Of a stretch of DNA of 64,000 nt, positions 31,283 through 42,600 are shown in pieces (position 1 is the stretch's first letter; every line of letters starts with the position of its first letter). The stretch spans positions 346,859,879 to 346,923,878 of the forward strand of contig NC_080571.1 of the NCBI RefSeq assembly GCF_030247185.1, read 5' to 3'. The position numbers were made by a program, and so were the translations under genes. This DNA is from Malaya genurostris. Its lineage: Eukaryota; Arthropoda; Insecta; Diptera; Culicidae. The notes under the pieces were generated by a model that did no database searches, was not told where the DNA came from, and saw only the letters and a list, made by a program, of their open reading frames with translations.

Positions 31283-32268
31283 TTTAATATGGTGCTCTTG
31301 AATACCATGTATGTAATCAATATAAAATCACTTCCAAAACAATGGAAACTGAGATGAAACGGAAACTAAACACAGCCGAGAAGAAGCGAGCTAACGATGA
31401 AAGCAACCGAAGCAAACTGAAATACTATTTTGTTTTGACTTAATCGTCAGGTTGGTATTTACCTAACCAAAAATTTAGGTTATTTATACTCAACATATAT
31501 GTTGATTCAAAGTGTTATTTTAGATTGAACTTAATTGAAATATGTATCATCCAACAAGCTGAATTTTGATTGGTTCAACTTTGAATATGATTTAAAATAA
31601 CAAATTTTTTTAGTTTAATCAAACATTTTTATTCTTACAACAATAATATTAAATGATTGGAAACTTTTGAATTAATAATTTGGATTAATATAAATCATTG
31701 GTTTGAAACAGACAATTTTCAATTTTGATTCAATAAATATTTGACTTTGAATTTCAACAATACAATTAGTTGTTTCAAACTAGGCCAATTCCACTCTGTG
31801 TTGAAACAGCTAAATTTTAGGTAATTTATTTCAACTGGAATGTTTGTGATTTTAAAGCGCAAGAATTCTTAACTTTATCTAAAGTTCGTTCATTCATAAC
31901 AAATTTTTCAAATTGAATTCACTGTGAATTAAAATTGATGTCTAGCAGTTTCAAGCAGCAATATTTTCTAAATCAAACCAGATTCTCTTTTGTCACTATT
32001 TTAACAAAAAAAAATCGTTGCGTAAAACCCACATTTTGGTTATATTTACAATTTTTTTCTCTGCGTGCGGGGTAAAATTTGGACTTAACGCGACGATTTA
32101 TTTCATTGAAATAGTGACAAAAGAAAATCCGATTTGATATAGCAAATATTGCTGCTTAAAACTACAAAATCAAACAATTATTTTTCTCAGTGGATTAGTT
32201 TGTTTCGATCGGTTCCGATAAAAAAAATAACAAATCAGCAGTTTTTCAAAAAAGAGCGAATCTAACAT

Positions 32269-32747
32269 TGCCCGCTCGTGAGAAATTCCGGTAGCCGGCA
32301 GAAGCCTGGAAAGATTTCGACAGCTGTCAAAATTTTGCAGGTGAAATCGCGCCACTTTCTCGCCACGTCACGTCTTGCAAGATCGCTTTTCCTTCTGTTT
32401 TTTATGTTCGAATTCATTTGGTATTCGTTAATCATGCATGTACATCCAAAATAAATGATGAGCCTTTAGACCAGGTAAATGAAATGAAAATACTGGTATA
32501 TTGAGAAAAGAAGCTTAGCATAGTATGTTTGGTAGTGCAAAAGCTATACTGTTGACCTTTATCCAAATTTTCTAATGAAATAATGAAACCAAAAGCACGA
32601 AAAATGAAGAGCCCATTCAAACCGGCAAAAACAGAACCGCAAGGTGAAATTGTTTGCCGGAAACGGTTGTTGAACTGTTGCCAGACTCTTACCGGAATTC
32701 TGCCTGCATTCTGGAGGGAAATCGGCCAGGCACATGCAAGCGGGTTA
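32269..32747. repeat. MITE-like repeat, copy 1
   Basis: About 479 bp with inverted ends GCCCGCTCGTGAG and GCAAGCGGGTTA. It is homologous along its length to 34017-34548, including GCCAGACT..TGCCGGAATTCTG. Confidence 0.65.
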
Positions 32748-33411
32748 CAGCAAATGGAGGGAAACATCAATGATTTTTCAAACTTGGTTTCAATTCAAAT
32801 TTTTCGTTGAATAAATTAATATCTTTCGATTTTTTTTTCTTCCATGCCTCCTGTGTGAATTCCACGCCTTCGTGAATTTTTTTTTTGTGAAATTGGCTGG
32901 TTTTCGTGATTAAGACAAATCTGTGAGTAATTTTATCGTCTCATTCACTATCTCCAGTAGTGAAAAGCTTGAAAGCCATCTGAAATGACGACAAAGAATT
33001 AGTTTCGCCCTGTTTGTTGATAAGAAACACGGAAAATGGCAAAACTTACGTAAGCAAATGGAATGACAGTTTCGCAGTTAATAGTTCTTCGTATTACTAA
33101 GAGTGAAATTTTTGTTGAATCAAAATTGTAGAATTTTTAAGCCTGGATTCGTAGGAAAGAGAAACTCGATTTGTTTATTTTCACTCTTCACGCTTCTTTG
33201 AAAAACAGCCGAACTATTTTATTCGTCTTCACGTCATCCGGTTATATCCCATGACATTACCCGCCCGCTTTTTTTTCTTGATGTAAAAGTAAAGCAAGAT
33301 TGAATCCACAAAGGCATTGTCAATAGCAATAAAAGAGAAATTCGATTTGTTTGCTTTTGTAAGATTCGCCCTTCTTTGAAAACCAGCTGATTTGTTCGAT
33401 TTTTCTTATTT
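32748..33411. other. gene-free stretch
   Basis: Contains two imperfect copies of a block of about 170 bp (from about 33158 and from about 33328; shared GATTTGTTT and CTTCTTTGAAAA) and, at 33225-33275, a weak relative of the repeat at 6308-6440. I see no gene. Confidence 0.35.
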
Positions 33412-33668
33412 CTCGGTTGATTTTTCATTAGGGCGTATAAGAAATTAACAGTTTCTCTTCAATCACTCTCTCTTTCGATTATTGTGATGTGATGAAAAGG
33501 ATTTTCTTTGATTTCACTACACTGTTTGAAAGTCGAAAGTTTAGGGTATCATTTTATGCAAAGAGTTGAGTGATAAACGTGGAAACCGCTTGGTAATTAA
33601 TAGAAGTAGTAAAGTAAACAAAGAGAAACTGTCACTTGCTTATAGGTCCTAATGAAAAATTAACCGAG
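33412..33668. mobile_element. small MITE
   Basis: 257 bp with about 20-bp inverted ends CTCGGTTRATTTTTCATTAG, plus an inner CTTATA and AGTTTCTC repeat. No clear target duplication. Non-coding. Confidence 0.65.
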
Positions 33669-34016
33669 ACTTGCCAAATTAGATCTTTTGCCAGATTTAG
33701 TAGATTTCACCAAATTGTCTAATTTTGCTGAATATAAAATGCTGTTTTGCTCGGAACAAATAGTTTAAAAACGTCGAATAGGTGGAAAACAATGAAAATA
33801 AGTAAGTTTCGCTCAGGTGGAGTCAAACTTTACGTCTATGTTAGGCTTCCAGTTGCTATGCACGAGATCTTAATTTACTAACGAGTCGAATAATGAAGCA
33901 AATGGAACCGATTAACAGAGATGATGCAAGATTTGGCCAGACTTTTTCTTCCGAAAGGACCAGATTTTATTTTGTAGCACTTGGCATCCCTGCTGGTAAC
34001 GTTGACTTCGAGTTGT

Positions 34017-34548
34017 TACCCGCTTGTGAGGAATTCTGACAACCGTCAGAAGGCTGGCTGCATTCCGACAGCTGTCAACATTATCCAGGCGAAATTACGT
34101 CATTACATCGCCGCACGTGTCTTGTTTATTTCTCTCTTCCTATATTTTTCCTTTTTTTATTCGACTTCATTTGATATTCGTAAATCCCGCATGTCCATAC
34201 AAAAAACGAATCTTGAAACGAGGTAAATGAGATAGAAATATGGGTATGTTTGGTAGTGAGAAAGCAATGTTATTGGCAATAACATTTTATATAATCAGTA
34301 TATATGAAGGGCAATAACTGATTGTCTTTCGTATGTACTTTTTATTGAAAAAATAAAACCAATCTTGTATGGTAAGAATCCGACAGAAACAGAACCGATA
34401 ATAACCGCTAGGTGGAATTCTGTACCGGAAATGCTTGTTGCATTGTTGCCAGACTTTTGCCGGAATTCTGGCAGAACTCCGGCAAAAATGGCTGGCAGAC
34501 ATAGGCAGCCGTCTGGGGGGAAATCTGGACGCCGCGTACAAGTGGGTA
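34017..34548. repeat. MITE-like repeat, copy 2
   Basis: About 532 bp, ends TACCCGCTTGTGAG and CAAGTGGGTA. Same family as 32269-32747. Confidence 0.65.
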
Positions 34549-34777
34549 TGTACGAGTGCATAATATATGTATTGATATGTGGGGTTACCAAATGTACGGA
34601 TTTTCAGTACTCTACTGATTTTTAAAAAAAGCCAGATTTGGAAACGTCAAAAACTTAGTAGTTACCATCAATGATAATGAGTAACTCTTACTTTAAATTT
34701 GAGTTAGAGGAAAAACTCGTTTTTATGTTACTATTTGCAAAATCAGTCTAAAAGGTATAATAATAATTCAGGTTCTA

Positions 34778-35792
34778 TTTTGTCGTGAATACGACTTATA
34801 TTACTATGGAGTGCCTTTTCAAAATTTACCTTCTGAGAGAGTGATAAGTTTTTGATCGTGAATATCTTTTGTTGTATCTAACGAATCAACATAATTTTTG
34901 CTACATGCCATCGGAAATATGATCACAATTTTATGATAAATTTTCAGTTGTGTGACATAATCTCAAATAATTCAAAATTAAGGTTTTCTGAAATGTTTGG
35001 TATAAACGAGTATCAAAGAGAATAATTCATAAGGCACGTTTGCATTTGTCGTATTTTGAAAGCTCAGTGATCTGTGAAAGGATTTATATAATCTAACTAC
35101 CAATAGAATCAAATAGGAAAAGCATTGAAGTATTTCAATAGTACACTATTGAAAAACCTGTTCCATTTGACCCATGTCAACACCAGCCAATCAGAACGCG
35201 TTCTGAGGAAGAGAACAAAATATCTGCTGCCGTACAACAATTCGTTGGAGAAAAATGTTCCAAAAAGTGGTGAATATCGTAGTGAGTTCCTCAATTTGGT
35301 CCTTCTGAATGCTAGAAACGAATCCCTACAGCATATTGATAGTTTCTTTCAATAAATTATGCAAATCCGAAATGAAATAATCAACATTAAAATTCTGTAT
35401 GCGGCTATTTTTATAGTAGTTAGGACCGCCCATTAGTGAAAAAGCTACAAACGAAATCACGTAAAAGAAACCACTCAATAAAAATTGGATCAGTTTTGAT
35501 TCTATCGCCACTGCGAGCAGATGTATTTTGTGTCGTTTGCAAAGCTAGTTTCGCTTTCGGCAAGAGCGATTACCAAACATTTCAGAAAAGTTTTATTTTG
35601 AACTATTTGAGATTATGTCACACAACTGAAAATTTTATCATAAAATTGTGATCATATTTTCGATGGCATGTAGCAAAAATTATGTTGATTCGTTAGATAC
35701 AACAAGAGATATTCAGGATCAAAAACTTATCACTCTCTCAGAGGGTAAATTTTGAAAACGCCATAGTAAAGTAAGTCGTATTCACGACAAAA
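34778..35792. repeat. large inverted repeat with TTTTGTCGTGAATACGACTT ends
   Basis: The left arm (34778 to about 35010) and right arm (about 35567-35792) are inverted copies of about 230 bp. The left arm continues through a palindrome (35133-35154) and CCAATCAGAACGCG, matching 19240-19706 in reverse. The right arm runs straight into the mariner remnant. The middle has no supported gene. Confidence 0.7.
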
Positions 35793-36910
35793 AAAGGAAT
35801 TTCGTGTGTTGATGCAACACTACTTTTTGATGAAAAAAAGTGCCGCCGATACCAAAAAAATGGCTTGATGAGTGTTATCCAGACTCTGCACCGGGCGAAG
35901 CAACAATTCGTAAGTGGTTTGCAAAATTTCGTACTGGTCATATGAGCACCGAAGACGATGAACGCAGTGGACGTCCAAAAGAGGCTGTTACCGATGAAAA
36001 CGTGAAAAAAATCCACAAAATGATTTTCAATGACCGTAAACTGAAGTTGATCGAGATAGCTGACACCCTAAAGATATCAAAGGAACGTGTTGGACATATT
36101 ATTCACGAATATTTGGATATGAGAAAGCTTTGTGCAAAATGGGTGCCGCGTGAGCTCACAATCGATCAAAAACAACAACGAATTGATGATTCTGAGCAGT
36201 GTTTGGAGCTGTTATATCGAAATAAAACCGATTTTTTTCGTCGATATATAACAATGGACGAAACATGGCTCCATCACTTCACTCCGGAGTCCAATCGACT
36301 GTCAGCTGAGTGGACTGCACGCGATGAACCGAACCCAAAGCGTGGAAAGACTCAACAATCGGTCGGTAAGATTATGGCGTCTGTATTTTGGGATTCGCAT
36401 GGTATAATTTTAATCGACTACCTTGAAACGGAGAAAACCATCAACAGTGACTATTATATAGCGTTATTAGAGCGTTTGAAGGACGAAATTTAAAAAAAAA
36501 ACGGCCTCATTTGAAGAAGAAAAAAGTTTTGTTTCATCAAGACAATTCACCGTGTCACAAGTCGATGAAAACCATGCTGAAATTGAACGAATTTTGCTTC
36601 GAATTTCTCCCTCATCCACTGTATTCTCAAGATTTGGCCCCCAGTGACTTTTTCCTGTTCTCAGACCTCAAGAGAATGCTCGCTGGTAAAAAATTTAGAA
36701 GCAATGAAGAGGTAATCGCTGAAACTGAAGTCTATTTTGAGGCAAAGGACAAATCGTACTACAAAAATGGCATCGAAAAGTTGGAAGATCGCTATAATCG
36801 CTGTATCGCCTCTGATGGCAATTATGTTGAATAATAAAAATAAAAACGAATTTTGGCAACAATATGTGTGTTCCTATTAAACGATACGAACTTTTCAGCC
36901 GAACTGTTAA
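35793..36910 (+). mobile_element. mariner element, 5' end lost
   Basis: The 3' end reads through ACGAACTTTTCAGCCGAACTGTTA near 36910, the expected terminal inverted repeat. At the 5' side the inverted repeat, leader and start codon are absent: the repeat arm ending CACGAC abuts the codons for KKEFRVLM. Confidence 0.75.
35794..36834 (+). pseudogene. mariner transposase (mauritiana-type) pseudogene
   Basis: Cut-and-paste transposase of the mariner family, DD34D. The helix-turn-helix N-terminus (KKEFRVLMQHYFLMKKSA, then LDECYPDSAPGEATI), YLDMRKLCAKWVPREL linker, and catalytic residues in TMDETW, HQDNSPCH and LAPSDFF are all present, ending RYNRCIASDGNYVE. A one-base insertion in an A run near 35862 and a second frame break at 36491-36510, where an A run replaces the codons after DEI, inactivate it. 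The start codon is missing. The catalytic triad itself is unchanged, suggesting modest age. Confidence 0.93.
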
Positions 36911-37780
36911 TTTATAAATTCACAAACACCACTTGTGGCTGAACACCTAATTTAAATGTCAATAATTTATTTTAACTCATATTCCAAAAAAAAACTAAAG
37001 AATAAGAACAAATCGTTGATATAAGATGTAATAATTTTTTTTTTTGAATTGGTTTACGAAAGTTATGCTATTTTAGGCTAAAATGAACTTGAGCTACTAT
37101 TCAATTGTGGATCAAGTTCAAAGATCAAACGGCTGTGATTTCTGGTTCCAGAGATATCATAGCATAAGTGACGTAACCAACAAACCACTAACGATGACGA
37201 GTCATAGCTTTTGGTTAGGCTTGTATCGGTTGTCATTGTCAGTAGACAGCTAAATAAACACATTCCGGCTGTTCTGGCTCTCGCTTCCGGATACTAATTT
37301 TCAGAATATTGTAATTTATTTTTTCATATTAAACGGTTCGTACGAACAAGTTAAAAGGTTTATGGTTTATCTCAGAGTGAAACATAATGATTAACTGCTC
37401 TCGTAGAGAGGTAGAGTCAGGGCTTGTATTGTGAATCCACAAACGAACGAAGCAACAGAAAACATCTACTGTGAACACTTTGCTTGACATAGCTGAATGA
37501 GAGACCTATATTAGAGAGAAACTGGATGCGTGAGAGTATATGCTACTGAGCAGACAAATTTCCCCTTGCCAAGTAAATTGTCTGTGCTCTCAGTCTCAGT
37601 TAACACATGAACTAAGCAATCCATGACAATGTAATGAAATGAAGGGTTCGCGTTAGTTATGTTATTATTGTACGAGAAAGAAGACCTTGCCTCACGGCGT
37701 GCTACAAGACGCGTAGCAAAGTCATATAGGCAATGTTTACGGTTTATTTTTAAAGTGTAGGTTTACAGAAATCATTTTCA
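36911..37780. other. gene-free stretch
   Basis: No supported gene or repeat, down to the target duplication of the LINE. Confidence 0.4.
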
Positions 37781-38197
37781 ACATAATGTTTGCATTCGTA
37801 ACCGAATGTTCGAAGTGAGCACACGCGTTTTTTAACAATCGACATCGGTAAGACGAAGGTGCCTATCACAGCAGAGGCTGTAGTATAGGCATTAAATAAA
37901 AGTGATAAAAAGTAGCATCCCCGCAAGTGAGTTCTGTCTGTGCACCGGTTTTGTATCAGTATCGACAGTAGACGCTATTGTGCTATCCTCGGGCAGCAGT
38001 TATTTCTATTGTTTGCTACCCGCATCACAGCAGCCAAATCCTGAGTCAAGGTCACGCTGAAGCACAACGAAGGAGTGAAGGAGCAACTCACCTAACAGCT
38101 TACCGTGACATACTGTTAAGTATTTTCTCAAACTTTTTCTTTCAACTTTTACTATTCATATATTTTCTTTTCATTTTATTTCTTTCTTTCTCATTTC

Positions 38198-38228
38198 AAG
38201 TGCGGGAGACTTCTTTACTCCCGCACTT
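38198..38228 (+). promoter_or_regulatory. 11-bp hairpin just before the ORF1 start codon
   Basis: AAGTGCGGGAG and CTCCCGCACTT pair perfectly around a 9-nt loop; the ATG (38234) is only five nucleotides after the stem. It is the only GC-rich stretch in a pyrimidine-rich leader. Such a stem in the RNA could hinder or direct start-site choice. Confidence 0.6.
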
Positions 38229-38233
38229 TAAAT

Positions 38234-39658
38234 ATGAATATTGATGACAGTGGGGGTGTCTCGGAGGAGGGCGAAGCTGAACGAATGAACGAAGAACATT
38301 TAGAGGCTGAGTTTGCTTCCGAGATGCCATCTACCCCTCCTATACCATCTCCCTCTCCGATGCCATCTCCCTCTCCGATGCCTCCATCTCCCTCTAAGAT
38401 ATTGCCTTCTCGCCAAAAAGTTTACCAAGACGATGGCTCGGGGGGTCCGTGGGTGGTATACTTCCGGCCCAAATTAAAGTCTCTCAGAGTTTTAAATATT
38501 GCTCGGGACCTGGAAAAACATTACTCGGCAATAAAAACAATAGATAAGGTTTCGCCAAACAAGTTACGCGTTGTTGTGTCCGACCTGAAGCAAGCAAACG
38601 AGATTGCTACCAGCGAGTTGTTCACGAAGGAGTACCGCGTGTACGTCCCGTCTCATGTGGTGGAGATCGACGGTGTGGTCCGTGACGAAAGTCTGATAAT
38701 CGAAGATCTGTTGAAGGACGGGGTAGGCCGTTTCAAAAACCCCGACCTTCAACCAGTGAAAATTTTGGAGTGCAAGCAATTGCACTCCAAATCGATAGAT
38801 GGTAAATTTTACCAATCGGACTCATTTCGCGTGACTTTTGCCGGATCTGCACTTCCAAATTATTTGGTAGTGAGTGGAGTTCGTCTACCTGTTCGGCTGT
38901 ATGTACCGCGGGTAATGCATTGTACAAGCTGCAAACAGCTAGGTCATACGGCAACCTATTGTTGCAACAAACTGCGATGCGGCAAATGCGGAGAGGCCCA
39001 TGAGGACGATCTCTGCAGAAGAGCAGTGGAAAAGTGTTGCTACTGCGGGGAGAATCCTCATGATCTTTCGGTGTGCCCTACGTACATACAGCGTGCGGAG
39101 AAATTGAAGCGATCCGTGAAAGAACGTTCCAAACGTTCTTATGCGGAAATCTTAAAAAGAACCACTCCATCGACCCCTGAGAACCCGTTTGCAATCTTGC
39201 CAGTTGAAGAGGATACCTCTGACGACCCAGGCGAAGGACCTTCCTACACACAGGTTGAAGGAAGCAGGAAAAGACAAAATCTGGCTTCTCCCAAGCTTCC
39301 TCGTAAAGGCCTCAGACTGTCCTCTTCGTCACAAAAGAACCAAACGGAAACAAAAAGTGCTGACTCAAAACCGAAGCAAACACCTCCTGGGTTCAAAAAA
39401 CTTAGGGATGATAAGGAGTACCCAGCACTTCCTGGGGCATCAAAAAACCCGAATGACCCCAAAGCACAACCAGAAAATCCAACAAACGCTGGATTATTGA
39501 AATTTTCTGATATCGTGGACTGGATATTAACAGCCTTCAATATTACTGATCCTCTGAAAAGCTTCCTAACTGCTCTACTGCCAACAGTAAGGACATTTTT
39601 AAAACAGTTGACTGAACAATGGCCCCTCCTTGCAGCGATCGTATCTTTTGATGGATAA
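38234..39658 (+). CDS. LINE ORF1 (gag-like RNA-binding protein)
   Basis: 474 codons. The N-terminus is acidic, then Pro/Ser-rich with a PSPSPM repeat (residues 37-54). A globular region (about 62-225) carries WVVYFRPK and RVVVSDLKQANE, resembling the RNA-recognition folds of I-type ORF1. Three zinc knuckles follow: CTSCKQLGHTATYC (230-243), CGKCGEAHEDDLC (249-261, one residue short), and CYCGENPHDLSVC (269-281). The C-terminus is basic, then Pro-rich, with a hydrophobic end. It should coat the element's RNA in the cytoplasm. Its TAA (39656-39658) overlaps the ORF2 start codon. Confidence 0.9.
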   Translation: MNIDDSGGVSEEGEAERMNEEHLEAEFASEMPSTPPIPSPSPMPSPSPMPPSPSKILPSRQKVYQDDGSGGPWVVYFRPKLKSLRVLNIARDLEKHYSAIKTIDKVSPNKLRVVVSDLKQANEIATSELFTKEYRVYVPSHVVEIDGVVRDESLIIEDLLKDGVGRFKNPDLQPVKILECKQLHSKSIDGKFYQSDSFRVTFAGSALPNYLVVSGVRLPVRLYVPRVMHCTSCKQLGHTATYCCNKLRCGKCGEAHEDDLCRRAVEKCCYCGENPHDLSVCPTYIQRAEKLKRSVKERSKRSYAEILKRTTPSTPENPFAILPVEEDTSDDPGEGPSYTQVEGSRKRQNLASPKLPRKGLRLSSSSQKNQTETKSADSKPKQTPPGFKKLRDDKEYPALPGASKNPNDPKAQPENPTNAGLLKFSDIVDWILTAFNITDPLKSFLTALLPTVRTFLKQLTEQWPLLAAIVSFDG

Positions 39659-42600
39659 TTTACCACTGAGAATCGAAGATATGATCATTGTGCTTCAGTG
39701 GAATTGCAGAAGTATCATCCCAAAACTTGATTCTTTCAAACACTTAATACATACTCATAATTGCGATGTATTCTCCTTGAGTGAAACTTGGCTTACTTCT
39801 AACATCAACCTCGACTTCCATAATTTTAACATAATCCGCCTGGACCGAGAAGACTCTTATGGAGGGGTACTTTTAGGGATTAAAAAGTGCTATTCATTTT
39901 ATCGTATTAACCTCCCCTCGACACCGGGAATTGAAGTTGTTGCTTGCCAAATTAATATTAAAGGCAAAGATCTATGTATAGCTTCTATCTACATTCCTCC
40001 CAGAGTCTCGATAGGGCATCGTCGGCTTGCAGACATCATAGAACTTCTTCCTTCACCGCGGCTGGTTTTAGGGGACTTTAACTCGCATGGTACAGGATGG
40101 GGCTGCTTATATGATGATAATCGTTCTTCGTTAATTCAAGATCTGTGTGACAACTTCAATTTGACAATTCTAAACACGGGAGAAATGACACGGAACCCTA
40201 GACCACCAGCACAACCAAGTGCGATGGATTTATCCCTTTGCTCGACTTCGCTACAGTTAGATTGCAAGTGGAAGGTAATCTGTGATCCTCACGGTAGCAA
40301 TCACTTGCCGATCATAGTTTCTATCACCAACCGTGGAAGACCATCGGAAACAATCAATGTTTCGTACGATTTCACACGAAACATTGATTGGAAACGTTAC
40401 GCGAGCTCGATGTCTGAGAAACTGGAAACATCACAGGAGCTTCCTCCGGAGGAAGAGTATACATTTTTGGCTGGCTTGATTCTTGACACCGCAATTCAAG
40501 CTCAGACGAAACGAGTACCTAGCGCGCAAACTAGTATGCGTTCTCCCAACCCATGGTGGGACAAAGAGTGCTCAGAGCTGAAAACGAAAAAAGCTTCAGC
40601 CTTCATCTCGTTTAGAAGGAACGGAACTCCAGATAATTATCGGAAATACGCGGCGTTAGAATTTCAAATGAAAAGTCTGATTAAAGCTAAGAAACGCGGT
40701 TACTGGCGAAGGTTTGTTGACGGATTAACGAGAGAAACAGCAATGAGCACTCTTTGGAATACGGCCCGTCGCATGCGCAATCGAAATCACGCGAACGAAA
40801 GCGAGGAATATTCTAACCGCTGGATATTTGATTTCGCTAAGAAAGTATGTCCTGATTCTGTTCCGGAACAGAAGATATCCCGCGTCGCGACATTGAATAC
40901 AAACGAAACACCGTTTTCGATGGTAGAGTTCTCACTTGCGCTCTTGTCGTGTAACAATAGAGCCCCGGGGTTAGACAGAATTAAATTCAACTTGTTGAAA
41001 AATCTGCCCGACTCTGCCAAAAGGCGCTTGTTGAATTTATTCAACAAGTTCCTCGAGGGTAATATTGTCCCACACGAATGGAGAGAAGTGAGAGTTATTA
41101 CTATTCAAAAACCTGGAAAACCAGCCTCCGATCACAATTCGTATCGGCCGATTGCTATGCTTTCCTGTATTCGGAAATTGTTGGAGAAAATGATTCTCTT
41201 CCGTCTAAACAATTGGGTCGAAACAAATGGATTGCTTTCAGGTACACAATTTGGGTTCCGCAGGGGCAAAGGAACGAACGATTGTCTAGCGTTGCTCTCA
41301 ACAGAAATTCAAATGGCATTTGCTCGTAAAGAACAAATGGCATCAGTTTTCCTCGACATCAAGGGGGCATTCGATTCAGTTTCCATTAACGTTCTATCTG
41401 AGAAGTTGCATCAGCATGGTCTTTCACCAGTTTTGAACAACTTTTTATATAATCTATTGTCCGAGAAACACATGCATTTTGAGCATGGTGATTTGACGAC
41501 AAAGCGATTCAGTTACATGGGTCTTCCTCAGGGCTCATGCTTAAGCCCCCTTTTATACAACTTTTACGTAAATAACATTGATGAATGTATCAACACATCT
41601 TGCACGCTAAGACAACTTGCCGACGACAGTGTTGTGTCTATTATAGGACCCAAAGCTGCCGATCTCCAAGGACCATTGCAAGATACCCTCGACAACTTGT
41701 CGACATGGGCTTTTCAAATGGGTATCGAGTTCTCTACGGAGAAAACTGAGCTGGTTGTATTATCAAGGAAGCGAGAACCTGCGCAATTACAGCTTCAACT
41801 AGGGGGTGAAATCATAGCTCAGGTTTTCACATTTAAATATCTCGGGGTCTGGTTCGATTCCAAAGGTACCTGGGGATGTCACATTAGGTATTTGAAACGA
41901 AAATGCCTACAGAGAATCAATTTCCTTCGTACAATAACCGGAACTTGGTGGGGCTCTCACCCAGGAGACCTGATCAGGTTGTACAAAACGACGATATTGT
42001 CAGTAATGGAATATGGATGTTTCTGTTCCCGCTCCGCTACGAATATTCATTTCATTAAACTGGAAAGAATTCAGTATCGTTGTTTACGTATTGCCTTGGG
42101 TTGCATGCAATCAACCCATACGATGAGTCTTGAAGTGCTGGCGGGCGTCTTACCGTTGAAAAACAGGTTCTGGGATCTCTCATATCGACTGCTAATCCGA
42201 TGCGACATTTTGAATCCGATGGTGATAGAAAACTTTGAAAAGCTCGTCGAGCTTAATTCACAAACCCGTTTTATGTCCTTGTATTTTGACTACATGGCTC
42301 AGAATATAAATCCTTCTTCGTTTGTTCCCAATCGTGTTCATTTTGTGGATACTTCTAATTCTACTGTGTTTTTCGATACATCCATGAAAGAAGAAATTCG
42401 TAGAATCCCGGATCCTGTACGCCCTCAAGAGATCCCAAAAATTTTTAATAATAAATTTAAAGAAGTCGACTGTAATAAAATGTTTTACACTGACGGATCA
42501 TATCTAGACGGGTCCACTGGCTTCGGTATATTCAATGTAAATTTCACCGCTTCCTATAAACTCAGTGATCCAGCTTCAGTTTACGTCGCAGAACTAGCTG

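Larger units (their letters stand above)
28840..32067. mobile_element. possible 3.2-kb DNA transposon
   Basis: Ends share CGCACGCAGAGAAA in inverted orientation (from about 28838, and to about 32069). The interior is AT-rich with subterminal TTGATTCAA-like motifs and includes the 170-codon ORF at 30770-31282. I could not find a convincing target duplication, so the unity of this interval is uncertain. Confidence 0.4.
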
